Assembly: GCF_006539185.1 (NCBI RefSeq) | Contig: NZ_BJMN01000041.1 | Span: 34,317 to 98,316, forward strand | DNA from: Streptomyces gardneri | Lineage (GTDB): Bacteria > Actinomycetota > Actinomycetes > Streptomycetales > Streptomycetaceae | DNA length: 64,000 nucleotides | Reading direction: 5' to 3' | In this document: piece by piece, positions 32,950 through 42,109 of the stretch | Numbering within the stretch: the stretch's first letter is position 1 | Layout: each line of letters opens with the position of its first letter | The notes under the pieces: generated by a model | Told to the model about the DNA's origin: nothing | Seen by the model: only the letters and a program-made list of their open reading frames with translations | Database searches by the model: none | Position numbers and translations under genes: made by a program

Positions 32950-33876
32950 ATGACCGAGTGGGACATCAAGAAGCTCCAGATCCTCCGCACCCTCCGCGAC
33001 CGCGGCACCGTCACCGCGACGGCGGAGGCCCTGCTCATGACCCCCTCGGCCGTCTCCCAGCAGCTCACCAACCTCGCCAAGCAGCTCGGGGTGCGGCTCC
33101 TGGAGGCCCAGGGCCGCCGGGTCCGGCTCACCGACGCCGCCCATCTGGTGCTGCGGCACGCGGAGGCGGTCTTCGCCCAGCTGGAGCGCGCCGACGCCGA
33201 ACTCGACGGGTATCTGCGGGGCGAGGCCGGGCAGCTGCGGGTGGCGGCCTTCTCGACGGCCGTGCCCGCGCTCGTCGTCCCCGCCGTACGGCAGCTGCGG
33301 ACCGCCCACCCCGGGCTCGACATCCGCGTCCGGGAGGCCGAGGCGGCGGAGGCGTACGAGCTGCTCACCGCCGGCGAGGTCGACCTGGCGCTCTCGCTCG
33401 CCGCCCACGCGCCCTCGGTGCGCGACCCCAAGTTCAGCCGGGTGCCCCTCCTCGCCGACCCCCTCGACGTCGCCCTGCCCGCCGGGCACCCGCTCGCCGA
33501 CGCGCCCGGCCTCCGCCTCGCCGACCTCGCCGCCGAGCCGTGGATCTTCGGCGGCTCCGGCCCCTGGTCGGAGATCACCACCGCGGCCTGCGAGGCCGCC
33601 GGCTTCGTGCCCGAACAGGCCCACAGCGCCTCCGGCTGGACCGCGATCCTCGCCATGGTCGAGGCCGGGATGGGGATCGCGCTCGTGCCCCGGATGGCCT
33701 CCGCCGAGCGCCGGGGCGGCGCAGGGGTCGTCATGCGCGTCCTCTCCGCCGACCAGCCGCGCCGCCATGTCGTCGCGGCGGTACGGCGCGGGGCGGAGGA
33801 GGGTCCGGCGGTGGCCCGGGTGCTGGCCGCGCTCCGGCAGGCGGCCGCGGCCCGCGAGACCGTTCAGCAGAACTGA
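32950..33876 (+). CDS. LysR-family transcriptional regulator
   Basis: A 308-residue protein starting at ATG 32950. The N-terminal helix-turn-helix (LQILRTLRDRGTVTATAEAL, then LMTPSAVSQQLTNLAKQLGV) and the two-lobed effector-binding domain are of normal length. Matched TTCAG-N5-CTGAA operators lie before the preceding transporter and before the following allantoicase gene. The regulator would thus control its own operon and alc. The last codons (near 33861-33877) themselves contain a near copy of the operator. Ligand unknown; a purine-derived compound is possible given alc. Confidence 0.92.
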   Translation: MTEWDIKKLQILRTLRDRGTVTATAEALLMTPSAVSQQLTNLAKQLGVRLLEAQGRRVRLTDAAHLVLRHAEAVFAQLERADAELDGYLRGEAGQLRVAAFSTAVPALVVPAVRQLRTAHPGLDIRVREAEAAEAYELLTAGEVDLALSLAAHAPSVRDPKFSRVPLLADPLDVALPAGHPLADAPGLRLADLAAEPWIFGGSGPWSEITTAACEAAGFVPEQAHSASGWTAILAMVEAGMGIALVPRMASAERRGGAGVVMRVLSADQPRRHVVAAVRRGAEEGPAVARVLAALRQAAAARETVQQN

Positions 33877-33878
33877 CC
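33862..33878. promoter_or_regulatory. Degenerate LysR-type operator copy
   Basis: GTTCAGCAGAACTGACC covers the last codons of lysR. It matches the full operator 51 bp downstream except for one base (A to C) in the right arm. It may be a secondary binding site. Confidence 0.5.
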
Positions 33879-33912
33879 CGCGTCGCGGCCGGCCGCACCG
33901 ACCCCCGCCATT

Positions 33913-33929
33913 GTTCAGCAGAACTGAAC
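33913..33929. promoter_or_regulatory. LysR-type operator before allantoicase
   Basis: The palindrome GTTCAGCAGAACTGAAC is followed, at the same 33-bp spacing as the first operator, by TTCGATGGA. The alc start codon lies 56 bp after the site, compared with 58 bp for the transporter gene. Confidence 0.7.
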
Positions 33930-33985
33930 AGCATCATCGAAAACATTCGATGGACCGGAGAGAACCGGCGCGGGAGAGTCGAGTC

Positions 33986-35110
33986 ATGAGCGACTTCGAC
34001 GAGACCCAGGACCCGCACGCCAACGACGCCGCCCCCTACTCCGGCGGCGACCCGTACGCCGACTACCGGTCCGGTGACTTCCCCTTCACCGAGCTCGTCG
34101 ACCTCGCCGACCGCCGCCTCGGCGCCGGCGTCGTGGCCGCCAACGACGAGTTCTTCGCCGAGCGCGAGAACCTCCTCGTCCGCGAGCGGGCCGTCTTCGA
34201 CCCGGAGCACTTCGGCCACAAGGGCAAGATCATGGACGGCTGGGAGACCCGCCGCCGCCGCGGCGCCGACGCCGACAACGTCTTCCCCGCCCCCGAGGAC
34301 CACGACTGGGCGATCGTCCGCCTCGGCGCCCCCGGTGTGATCCGCGGCATCGTCGTCGACACCGCCCACTTCCGCGGCAACTACCCGCAGCGCGTCTCGA
34401 TCCAGGCCACCGCCGTCGAGGGATCGCCCAGCCCCGCCGACCTCGCCGACGCGAAGTGGGAGGACCTCGTCCCGCCGACCCCCGTGCGCGGCCACGCCGC
34501 CAACGGCTTCCGCGTAGACGCCGAGCGCCGCTACACCCACCTGCGCCTCTGCCAGCACCCCGACGGCGGCATCGCCCGCCTCCGCGTCCACGGCGAGGTC
34601 GTGCCCGACCCCGAGTGGCTGGAGCTCCTCGGCACCCTCGACCTGATCTCCGTACTCAACGGCGGCTCGTACGAGGACGCCTCGGACAAGTTCTACTCCT
34701 CGCCGACGCAGATCATCCTGCCCGGCACCTCCCGCAAGATGGACGACGGCTGGGAGAACCGCCGCCGCCGGGTCCGCGGCACCAACGACTGGGTCCGCTT
34801 CCGGCTCGCCGCCCAGGGCGCCGTCCGCGCCGTCGAGATCGACACCGCCTACCTCAAGGGCAACTCGGCCGGCTGGATCGCGCTCCAGGGGCGCAACGGA
34901 GAGACGGGCGAGTGGTTCGAGATCATCCCCCGGACCCGCCTCCAGCCCGACACCCTGCACCGCTTCAAGCTCGCCGCCCAGGCCGTCGTCACCCATGTCC
35001 GCCTCGACGCCTTCCCCGACGGCGGCGTCGCCCGGATGCGGCTCCACGGCACGCTGACGGAGCAGGGCGCGTCCGACCTGCGCGCCCGGTACGCGGCCCT
35101 CGGCGGCTGA
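33986..35110 (+). CDS. alc: Allantoicase
   Basis: A 374-residue protein starting at ATG 33986 after GGGAGAGTCGAGTC. It consists of two tandem allantoicase repeats. The first has GKIMDGWETRRRR, AIVRLGAPGVIRGIVVDTAH and FRGNYPQ; the second has RKMDDGWENRRRR and VRAVEIDTAYLKGNSAGW. The enzyme splits allantoate to ureidoglycolate and urea in purine-nitrogen recycling. No other allantoin-pathway gene is in the window, so it is separated from the rest of the pathway. It carries its own LysR-type operator. Confidence 0.95.
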   Translation: MSDFDETQDPHANDAAPYSGGDPYADYRSGDFPFTELVDLADRRLGAGVVAANDEFFAERENLLVRERAVFDPEHFGHKGKIMDGWETRRRRGADADNVFPAPEDHDWAIVRLGAPGVIRGIVVDTAHFRGNYPQRVSIQATAVEGSPSPADLADAKWEDLVPPTPVRGHAANGFRVDAERRYTHLRLCQHPDGGIARLRVHGEVVPDPEWLELLGTLDLISVLNGGSYEDASDKFYSSPTQIILPGTSRKMDDGWENRRRRVRGTNDWVRFRLAAQGAVRAVEIDTAYLKGNSAGWIALQGRNGETGEWFEIIPRTRLQPDTLHRFKLAAQAVVTHVRLDAFPDGGVARMRLHGTLTEQGASDLRARYAALGG

Positions 35111-35189
35111 GACCCGGGTCCGCCACAGCTTCCGCCCGGCGGCGCGGCCGCGCGCCGACGCCCGCCCGCCGGGCGGACTCCAGACACGG

Positions 35190-35225
35190 CGAAGGGGCAC
35201 CTCCGTGGGGGAGGGTGCCCCTTCG
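35190..35225. terminator. Terminator after alc
   Basis: A 12-bp perfect stem (CGAAGGGGCACC / GGTGCCCCTTCG) with a 12-nt loop, about 80 bp after the alc stop codon. Confidence 0.8.
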
Positions 35226-35290
35226 TCGTCCCCCAGGACGCCTGCGAAGATCATCCGGCTGTGCGCGACCACCGACCACCTGGGGGACCG

Positions 35291-37063
35291 ATGGAACGAT
35301 TCCGATCGACAGCGAGATCGACAGCGAGATCGACAGCGAGATCGACGGTGAGGACAGGAGCGGCCCGGCTCGCCGCCGCGCTCGCCCTCGCGGCGGCGCT
35401 GCTCGCCGGCCTCACGGCCCCGGCCCTCGCCGAGGACGTCGTCGACCCGGCCACCGCGCCGCCGGTGCGCACGATCACGTACAACGTCTGCGGCGCGCAC
35501 ACCTGTCAGAGCGACCTCGACCCGGCCACCTGGACGGCCGAGGTCCGCGAGGAGACCCTGGCCTGGGACACCGACGCCCTCATGCTCCAGGAGCTGTGCA
35601 TCGGCCAGTGGGCCGCCCTGCGTGACTCCCTCCCCGGCTACAAGGGAGTGTGGACCTCCACCACGACCGACTCCGACTGCGCCAAGTGGTCTGCCACCGG
35701 CGACACCCGGTTCGGCCTCGGCGTGTTCGTCAAGGCCCCGGCCGTCGAGCGGTACGTGGTGAACCTGACGGTCCCGGCGGGCGAGGAGGCCCGCTCGGTG
35801 CTCTGCGCGCGCGGCCCGGTCGACGGCCGCACCACGCTCGCCTGCACCACCCACCTCGCCCAGTACATCAAGCCGGACAACGGCTCCGCGCAGGCGATGG
35901 CGCACCTCGACACCTGGGCCGCCGGAGCCCCGGTGATCCTCGGCACCGACCTCAACGCGGGTACGGAAACGGCCTACGACCCCGTGCTGAACCCGATCCG
36001 CACCGGCCTGCCCGGCACCGGACCCTTCGCCGAGGCCGACGAGAACGACCGCGACTTCTTCACCCAGACGTGCCGCGACAGCGGCGCCACGTCCTGCCAC
36101 ACGGGCGAACCGACCATCGCGAGCGGCAAGAAGTTCGACCACGTCTTCCTCAGCGCCCGCGACTTCCACACCGTGCGGGCCGACGCGTTCGAACCCGAGT
36201 CGCCCGGCGCCAAGCCGCTCTCCGACCACAAGCTGCTCCGCGCCGCCGCCTACCCGGGCTCCGGCGTCGACACCGATCTGACCGGCGACGGCCGCCCCGA
36301 CCTCCTCGCGGTCAAGGACGACGGCGCTCTGCGGCTGTACCCGGGCACGGGCAACGGCGTCCTCGGCAGCCAGCGCGTGATCGGCACCGGCGGCTGGGCC
36401 GGCGCCGTCGTCAGCCACCGCGGTGACTGGACCGGCGACGGCTATCCCGATGTGCTCGCCCGCATCGGCAACGACCTGTGGGTCTACCCCACCACCGGCA
36501 GCGGCGAGCTCGGCCCGCGTATCGCCATGGGCGGCCGGCCCACCGGCTGGAGCGGTCTCACGCCGCTCGCCGCGGGCGATGTCGACGGCGACGGCCTGCC
36601 CGACGTCCTCGTCCGCAGCGGCACCGGCCTGTGGCTGCACCGCGGTGGCACACCCACCGCCGGACAGCCCACCTTCGCGCCCCGGGCCGCCGTCCGGATC
36701 GGGTACGAGGCGTGGGCCGGGTACGACGTGCTGACGCCCGGCGACGTCGACGACGACAAGAAGGCCGACGTGTGGGCCCGGGACCGCGCGACGGGTGAGA
36801 TCGCGCAGTACCCGAGCCAGGGAGCCCAGTACCTCGGCACCACGCCGACCGTCCTCGCCGGCGTCGGCGAGGCGGCCGTCGCCGACCGCCGCCTCCTGCT
36901 GTCGGCCGGCGACGTGAACGGCGACAAGGCCCCCGACCTGTGGTCGACCCGTACGGAGGGAACCGCCGAGAACCTGGAGTTCCTGCCGGGCACGCCCGCC
37001 GGCTTCGGCCCGGCCGTGACCGTCGGCACCGGCGGCTGGCAGTGGATCGACTCCCTGGGCTGA
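35291..37063 (+). CDS. Secreted endonuclease/exonuclease/phosphatase-family protein with FG-GAP repeats
   Basis: A 590-residue protein starting at ATG 35291. The signal peptide has an unusual basic region made of four near-identical RSTA units, then a hydrophobic core (LAAALALAAALLAGLTAPAL). The EEP domain (about 55-320) shows TITYNVCG, DALMLQELC, PVILGTDLN and LSDHKLL, the metal and catalytic signature of DNase I-like enzymes. The C-terminal part (about 330-590) is a set of FG-GAP/VCBS repeats with DxDxDGxxD-like calcium loops (DLTGDGRPDLLAV, DWTGDGYPDVLA, DVDGDGLPDVLV, DVNGDKAPDLWS). It is an extracellular nuclease or phosphodiesterase on a beta-propeller. Confidence 0.88.
   Translation: MERFRSTARSTARSTARSTVRTGAARLAAALALAAALLAGLTAPALAEDVVDPATAPPVRTITYNVCGAHTCQSDLDPATWTAEVREETLAWDTDALMLQELCIGQWAALRDSLPGYKGVWTSTTTDSDCAKWSATGDTRFGLGVFVKAPAVERYVVNLTVPAGEEARSVLCARGPVDGRTTLACTTHLAQYIKPDNGSAQAMAHLDTWAAGAPVILGTDLNAGTETAYDPVLNPIRTGLPGTGPFAEADENDRDFFTQTCRDSGATSCHTGEPTIASGKKFDHVFLSARDFHTVRADAFEPESPGAKPLSDHKLLRAAAYPGSGVDTDLTGDGRPDLLAVKDDGALRLYPGTGNGVLGSQRVIGTGGWAGAVVSHRGDWTGDGYPDVLARIGNDLWVYPTTGSGELGPRIAMGGRPTGWSGLTPLAAGDVDGDGLPDVLVRSGTGLWLHRGGTPTAGQPTFAPRAAVRIGYEAWAGYDVLTPGDVDDDKKADVWARDRATGEIAQYPSQGAQYLGTTPTVLAGVGEAAVADRRLLLSAGDVNGDKAPDLWSTRTEGTAENLEFLPGTPAGFGPAVTVGTGGWQWIDSLG
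35304..35351. repeat. 12-bp in-frame tandem repeat in a signal peptide
   Basis: The unit GATCGACAGCGA is repeated three times (35304-35339), with a fourth diverged copy to 35351. Each unit adds four codons (RSTA), so gain or loss keeps the frame. It lies in the basic region of the signal peptide. Confidence 0.85.
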
Positions 37064-37080
37064 CCTGACCTGGCATGACG

Positions 37081-37115
37081 AAAGGGCCCCCGGACCGACG
37101 GTCCGGGGGCCCTTT
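37081..37115. terminator. Bidirectional terminator
   Basis: A 16-bp perfect stem (AAAGGGCCCCCGGACC and its complement) with a 3-nt loop. It has A and T tracts at its ends, so it can stop transcription of the EEP gene and of the converging pepN. Confidence 0.9.
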
Positions 37116-37130
37116 CTCACCTCACCGCGA

Positions 37131-39710
37131 TCACGCGCCGGCGGCCGCGTCCGCCGCCCGCGCCTTCAGGGCGCGCTCGACGCCCGCGCGGCACTCCGTC
37201 ACCAGGCGGCGCAGCGCCGGGGCCGGGTCGTGCTCCGCGATCCACGCGTCCGTGGCGTCCAGCGTCTCCTGCGAGACCTGGAGCGTCGGGTAGAGGCCGA
37301 CCACGATCTGCTGGATGATCTCGTGGCTGCGGGTCTCCGAGACGCGCTTGATCGACGCGAAGTACTTCGCCGTGTACGGGGCGAGCAGCTCGCGCTGGTC
37401 CGACTGGACGAAGCCGCCGATGACAGCCTCCTGCACGGCGTTCGCCAGCTTGTCGTCCTCGACGACCGAGGCCCAGGCCTCGGCCTTCGCGGCCTCCGTC
37501 GGACGGGCCGCGCGCGCGGTCGCCGCGTGCCGCTCGCCCGCCGCCGTGCGGTCGCGCTCCAGCTCGGCGGCGATCTCCGCCTCGTCGAAGCGGCCGGTGG
37601 CCGCGAGGCGCTGCACGAACGCCCAGCGCAGCTCGGTGTCGACGGCCAGGCCCTCGATCACCGCACCGCCGTCGAGCAGCCCGGCGAGCACGTCGAGCTC
37701 GGCGTCCGTACGGGCGGTCGCCGCGAAGGCCCGCGCCCACGCCAGCTGGTGGTCGCTGCCGCCCGCGGCGGCGCGCAGCTGCTCCTGCGCGAAGACGCCC
37801 CAGCGCGACAGGCCCTCGGCCCGCCACTCCGGCGCCGCGTACAGCTCGAGGGCGGCCTTGACCTGACCCTGGAGCGACTGGACGACGCCGATGTCGGACT
37901 CCTTGGCGACCCCGGAGAGCACGAGCTCCAGGTAGTCGCGGGTGGCCAGCTCGCCGTCGCGGGTCATGTCCCAGGCGGACGCCCAGCACAGGGCGCGCGG
38001 CAGCGAGTCGGCGAAGTCGCCGAGGTGCGCGGTGACGTTGGTGAGGGACACCTCGTCGAGGCGGACCTTCGCGTACGACAGGTCGTCGTCGTTGAGGAGG
38101 ACGACGGCCGGGCGGGCCTTGCCCACCAGCTGCGGCACGGCGGTCAGCTCGGCGGCCTCGATGTCGAGTTCGAGGCGGTCGGTGCGGACCAGCTTGCCGC
38201 TCGCGTCGAGGTCGTAGAAGCCGATCGCGATCCGGTGCGGACGCAGGACGGCCTGGCCCTTGGCGCCGGCGGGCAGCGCCGGGGCCTCCTGCTTGACGGC
38301 GAAGGCGGTGATGGCGCCGTTCTCGTCGGTCTCGATCTCCGGGCGCAGGATGTTGATGCCGGCCGTCTCCAGCCACGCCTTCGACCAGGTCTTCAGGTCG
38401 CGGCCGGAGGTCTCCTCCAGCGCGCCGAGCAGGTCGGACAGGCGGGTGTTCCCGAAGGCGTGCGCCTGGAAGTACGCCTGCACGCCCTTGAAGAACTCGT
38501 CCTGGCCGACGTAGGCGACGAGCTGCTTCAGGACACTGGCGCCCTTGGCGTACGTGATCCCGTCGAAGTTGACGAGCACGTCCTCCAGGTCGTTGATCTC
38601 CGCCATGATCGGGTGCGTCGACGGCAGCTGGTCCTGGCGGTAGGCCCAGGTCTTCTCCGCGTTGGCGAAGGTCGTCCAGGCGTTCGGCCAGCGGGTGCCC
38701 GCCACCGAGGCCTGGCAGGCGACCGAGGTGTACGTGGCGAACGACTCGTTCAGCCAGAGGTCGTTCCACCACTCCATGGTGACGAGGTCGCCGAACCACA
38801 TGTGGGCGAGCTCGTGCAGGATCGTCTCGGCGCGCCGCTCGTACGCCGCGTCCGTCACCTTCGAGCGGAAGACGTACTGGTCGCGAATGGTGACCGCGCC
38901 CGCGTTCTCCATCGCGCCGGCGTTGAACTCCGGCACGAAGAGCTGGTCGTACTTGGCGAAGGGGTAGTCGTACGCGAACTTCTCCTGGAACCAGTCGAAG
39001 CCCTGCCGCGTGACGTCGAAGATGTGGTCGGCGTCGAGGAACTCGGCGAGCGACGGACGGCAGTAGATGCCGAGCGGGACGCTCTGCCCGTCCTTCTCGT
39101 ACGAGGAGTGCACCGAGTGGTACGGGCCGACGATCAGCGCCGTGATGTACGTGGAGATCCGGGGCGTCGGCTCGAAGACCCAGATGTCGTCCTTCGGCGT
39201 CTCCGGCGTCGGCGAGTTGGAGATCACCGTCCAGCCCGTCGGGGCCTTCACGGTGAACTGGAAGGTCGCCTTCAGGTCGGGCTGCTCGAACGAGGCGAAG
39301 ACCCGCCGCGCGTCCGGCACCTCGAACTGGGTGTACAGATAGGCCTGGTCGTCGACCGGGTCGACGAAGCGGTGCAGGCCCTCACCGGTGTTGGTGTACG
39401 CGCAGTCGGCGACGACCTTGAGCTCGTTGCGGCCCGCCTGCAGATGGCGCAGGGCGATCCGGGAGTCCCGGAAGACGGCGCCGATCTCCAGCGCGTGGCC
39501 GTTGAGCACGACCTCGTGGACGGCGGGGGCGACGAGATCGATGAAGGTCTCGGCACCGGCCTCGGCGGAATCGAAGCGGACGGTGGTGACGGACCGGTAG
39601 GTGCCGCCCTCCTGCGCACCGGTGAGGTCGAGTTCGACCTCGTACGCGTCCACGGTCAGCAGCGCCGCCCGCTGCTTGGCCTCTTCACGGGTCAGGTTTG
39701 TGCCAGGCAC
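37131..39710 (-). CDS. pepN: Aminopeptidase N (M1 family), first copy
   Basis: An 859-residue protein. GTG 39710 follows GAGGAGTTGACCG; the frame is open further upstream without a good site. M1 motifs are GAMENAGAVT near residue 266 and HELAHMWFGD near 298. NESFATYTS further on supplies the third zinc ligand (Glu). The C-terminal half is the helical ERAP1-like domain. It is a soluble zinc enzyme that removes N-terminal residues from peptides. A paralogue with the same opening (VPGxNLxRxEA) lies at 51358-53922. Confidence 0.95.
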   Translation of the reverse strand: MPGTNLTREEAKQRAALLTVDAYEVELDLTGAQEGGTYRSVTTVRFDSAEAGAETFIDLVAPAVHEVVLNGHALEIGAVFRDSRIALRHLQAGRNELKVVADCAYTNTGEGLHRFVDPVDDQAYLYTQFEVPDARRVFASFEQPDLKATFQFTVKAPTGWTVISNSPTPETPKDDIWVFEPTPRISTYITALIVGPYHSVHSSYEKDGQSVPLGIYCRPSLAEFLDADHIFDVTRQGFDWFQEKFAYDYPFAKYDQLFVPEFNAGAMENAGAVTIRDQYVFRSKVTDAAYERRAETILHELAHMWFGDLVTMEWWNDLWLNESFATYTSVACQASVAGTRWPNAWTTFANAEKTWAYRQDQLPSTHPIMAEINDLEDVLVNFDGITYAKGASVLKQLVAYVGQDEFFKGVQAYFQAHAFGNTRLSDLLGALEETSGRDLKTWSKAWLETAGINILRPEIETDENGAITAFAVKQEAPALPAGAKGQAVLRPHRIAIGFYDLDASGKLVRTDRLELDIEAAELTAVPQLVGKARPAVVLLNDDDLSYAKVRLDEVSLTNVTAHLGDFADSLPRALCWASAWDMTRDGELATRDYLELVLSGVAKESDIGVVQSLQGQVKAALELYAAPEWRAEGLSRWGVFAQEQLRAAAGGSDHQLAWARAFAATARTDAELDVLAGLLDGGAVIEGLAVDTELRWAFVQRLAATGRFDEAEIAAELERDRTAAGERHAATARAARPTEAAKAEAWASVVEDDKLANAVQEAVIGGFVQSDQRELLAPYTAKYFASIKRVSETRSHEIIQQIVVGLYPTLQVSQETLDATDAWIAEHDPAPALRRLVTECRAGVERALKARAADAAAGA

Positions 39711-39762
39711 CCGGTCAACTCCTCGGTTTCGTGACGTTTGGCCCATCCTTCCACGGGGTGGC

Positions 39763-40947
39763 TCAGCGGCGCACGGCGCATTTCCACGGTCCGTCACCGC
39801 TGATCCGCAACAGCCCGGGTCCCGGCACGGCCGCGCTCGCCCGCACCTCGCCGACCTCGTTGACCAGCAGGTCCCGCTCCTCGTCGTCGTAGAGCGGGTC
39901 GTGCGGCGGGGTGTGCCGATGCACGGTGAAGCGGGACTCGCCGCTGTGCAGGAAGTCGAGGACCCCGGGCGGCCCCTCGTAGACCACCAGATCGTGGGCG
40001 AGCCCCTCGACGTGGCTGTCGAAACGGCGCGCGTGGGAGAGGGGCAGCACCCGCAGGGTCCAGGGGGCGTCGGCCTCCACCCGCAGGGCCAGCGGCCGGG
40101 CGCGCGGGACGAGGGCGACCGTACGGGCGCGGACCTCGTCCTCGTACGCCGCGAGCAGGTACTCCTCGGCGCGGCCGTGGGCGTCGCAGGTCTCGATGGT
40201 GGTGGAGAGCGAGTGGTACGACTCGATCTCCAGGAGCACCCAGTGGCCCGGCGGCAGCCCCGGATCGCACCGCACGGTCTCCTTGCCGCGCCCCTGGTAG
40301 ACGGCGGGCCGGAACTCCCCGCCGAACGGGTCGGCCACCGGGACCGGCGGGGCGGCGGGCGCCGGGGGAGCGGGCGGCGGGACGTAGCCGGGGCCCGGGA
40401 TCGGCGGTGGCGGGGACTCCACCACGATGCCGAAGTCCGTCGCGAGCCCGGCGAGCCCCGAGACGTATCCCCGGCCGACCTCGTGGAACCACCAGCCGCC
40501 GTCCCGCCGGTGGAACTCCCCGAGGACGAAGGCCGTCTCCGTCGTCGCGCCCCCGATCGCGCGGTACGCCACGGCGTTCCCGGCCCCGTCCGCGACCCGC
40601 AGGTCGAGCCCCGGCACCTGTCCGAAGGCGCCCCCGTCCGTTGAGGCGGCGAGCACCACGCGTCCCACGTCCGGCTCCACCCGCGCGAGGTCCAGCCACA
40701 GCCAGTCCGCGGCCGGGCTGCCTGGCGTGCCCGGGGCCGACCTCCCCAGGTGCCGCACGGCGCCCGAGGGGTGGTCGGTCCGGTTGTAGAAGACCAGATC
40801 GGCGTCGCCCCTGACCCGCTCCCCGGCCCCGAGGAGCAGCGCCGAGACGTCCACGTCGGGCACCCCGTGCCCGGTCCGCCAGCTGACCGCGACGTGGAGG
40901 GCCTGTGGGGGCACCGGCACGTCGGCTCCCCTCGGAATCCGGTTCAT
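39763..40947 (-). CDS. TerD-domain protein
   Basis: A 394-residue protein starting at ATG 40947. The N-terminal about 185 residues form a TerD domain: VAVSWRTGHGVPDVDVSALL, LVFYNRTDHPSGAVRH, ETAFVLGEFHRRDGGWWFHE and GYVSGLAGLATDFGI. These segments bind calcium in TerD proteins. A proline-rich linker (about 190-225) leads to a second beta-rich domain of about 165 residues that I cannot name. TerD proteins are linked to tellurite and phage resistance and to Streptomyces development. It is unusual here in standing alone, without other ter genes. Confidence 0.88.
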   Translation of the reverse strand: MNRIPRGADVPVPPQALHVAVSWRTGHGVPDVDVSALLLGAGERVRGDADLVFYNRTDHPSGAVRHLGRSAPGTPGSPAADWLWLDLARVEPDVGRVVLAASTDGGAFGQVPGLDLRVADGAGNAVAYRAIGGATTETAFVLGEFHRRDGGWWFHEVGRGYVSGLAGLATDFGIVVESPPPPIPGPGYVPPPAPPAPAAPPVPVADPFGGEFRPAVYQGRGKETVRCDPGLPPGHWVLLEIESYHSLSTTIETCDAHGRAEEYLLAAYEDEVRARTVALVPRARPLALRVEADAPWTLRVLPLSHARRFDSHVEGLAHDLVVYEGPPGVLDFLHSGESRFTVHRHTPPHDPLYDDEERDLLVNEVGEVRASAAVPGPGLLRISGDGPWKCAVRR

Positions 40948-40974
40948 GGGGGAACTGTGGCACGGTCGGGCACG

Positions 40975-41015
40975 CCGGAGGGGCGGCTCCCCACAACGGG
41001 AAGCCGCCCCTCCGG
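40975..41015. terminator. Terminator after asd
   Basis: A 14-bp stem (CCGGAGGGGCGGCT / AGCCGCCCCTCCGG) with a 13-nt loop, just beyond the asd stop on the minus strand and before the TerD gene. Confidence 0.82.
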
Positions 41016-41028
41016 AGGGTGGTGCGGG

Positions 41029-42045
41029 TCAGCCCTTGAGCTCGGCCGCGACGAGCTCCGCGATCTGCACCGCGTTCAGCGCGGCGCCCTTGCGCAGGTT
41101 GTCGTTGGAGAGGAACAGCGCCAGGCCGTTGTCGACCGTCTCGTCCACGCGGATGCGCCCGACGTAGGAGGCGTCCTTGCCGGCCGCCTGGAGCGGGGTC
41201 GGGATCTCGGAGAGCACGACGCCCTCGGCGTCCTTCAGCAGCTCGTAGGCGCGCTCGACGCCGATCGGGCGCTCGAAGCGGACGTTGACCTGGAGGGAGT
41301 GGCCGGAGAAGACCGGGACGCGCACGCAGGTGCCGGAGACCTTGAGCTCCGGGATCTCCAGGATCTTGCGGGACTCGTTGCGGAGCTTCTGCTCCTCGTC
41401 GGTCTCGAAGGAGCCGTCGTCGACGATCGAGCCGGCGAGCGGGACCACGTTGAAGGCGATCGGGCGCTTGTAGACGGTCGGCTCGGGGAACTGCACGGCC
41501 TCGCCGTCGAACGCCAGCTGGTCGGCGGTCTCGGCCACGGCACACGCCTGCGTGCGCAGCTCGGCGACGCCGGCCACGCCCGAGCCGGAGACGGCCTGGT
41601 AGGTGGTGGCGATCAGCGCGGTGAGACCGGCCTCCTGGTGGAGGGGCTTGAGGACCGGCATGGCGGCCATCGTGGTGCAGTTCGGGTTGGCGATGATGCC
41701 CTTGGGGCGGTCCTTGATCGCGTGCGGGTTGACCTCGGAGACGACCAGCGGGACCTCGGGGTCACCACGCCAGGCGGAGGAGTTGTCGATCACGACGGCG
41801 CCCTGGGAGGCGACCTTCTCGGCGAGGGCCCTGGAGGTGGCGCCGCCGGCGGAGAAGAGCACGATGTCCAGGCCGGTGTAGTCGGCGGTGGAGGCGTCCT
41901 CGACCGTGACACCGTCGACGACGGTGCCGGCGGAACGCGCGGAGGCGAAGAGCCGCAGCTCGTCGAGGGGGAAGTTCCGCTCGGCCAGGATGCTGCGCAT
42001 GACTGTGCCGACCTGACCGGTGGCTCCGACGATTCCGACCTTCAC
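41029..42045 (-). CDS. asd: Aspartate-semialdehyde dehydrogenase
   Basis: A 338-residue protein. GTG 42045 follows an ideal GGAGGAGTCCCC site. The NADP-binding start VKVGIVGATGQVGTVMRSIL, the catalytic-cysteine motif NPNCTTM (about residue 125) and SGSGVAGVAELR are those of ASADH. It reduces aspartyl phosphate to aspartate semialdehyde, the branch point to lysine/diaminopimelate, threonine and methionine. The aspartokinase gene, often its neighbour, is not in the window. Upstream lies a 12-bp-period direct repeat that may be regulatory. Confidence 0.96.
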   Translation of the reverse strand: MKVGIVGATGQVGTVMRSILAERNFPLDELRLFASARSAGTVVDGVTVEDASTADYTGLDIVLFSAGGATSRALAEKVASQGAVVIDNSSAWRGDPEVPLVVSEVNPHAIKDRPKGIIANPNCTTMAAMPVLKPLHQEAGLTALIATTYQAVSGSGVAGVAELRTQACAVAETADQLAFDGEAVQFPEPTVYKRPIAFNVVPLAGSIVDDGSFETDEEQKLRNESRKILEIPELKVSGTCVRVPVFSGHSLQVNVRFERPIGVERAYELLKDAEGVVLSEIPTPLQAAGKDASYVGRIRVDETVDNGLALFLSNDNLRKGAALNAVQIAELVAAELKG

Positions 42046-42109
42046 GGGGACTCCTCCGTACGTATGTGCAGGGTGCTGCCGGTCCATGATGCGTATGTCC
42101 CGGGGCGCC

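Noticed and set aside
34074..34340. Ser/Pro/Thr-rich frame within alc that resembles a secreted repeat protein
   Set aside because: It is a +1 frame inside the allantoicase gene with no start site of its own.
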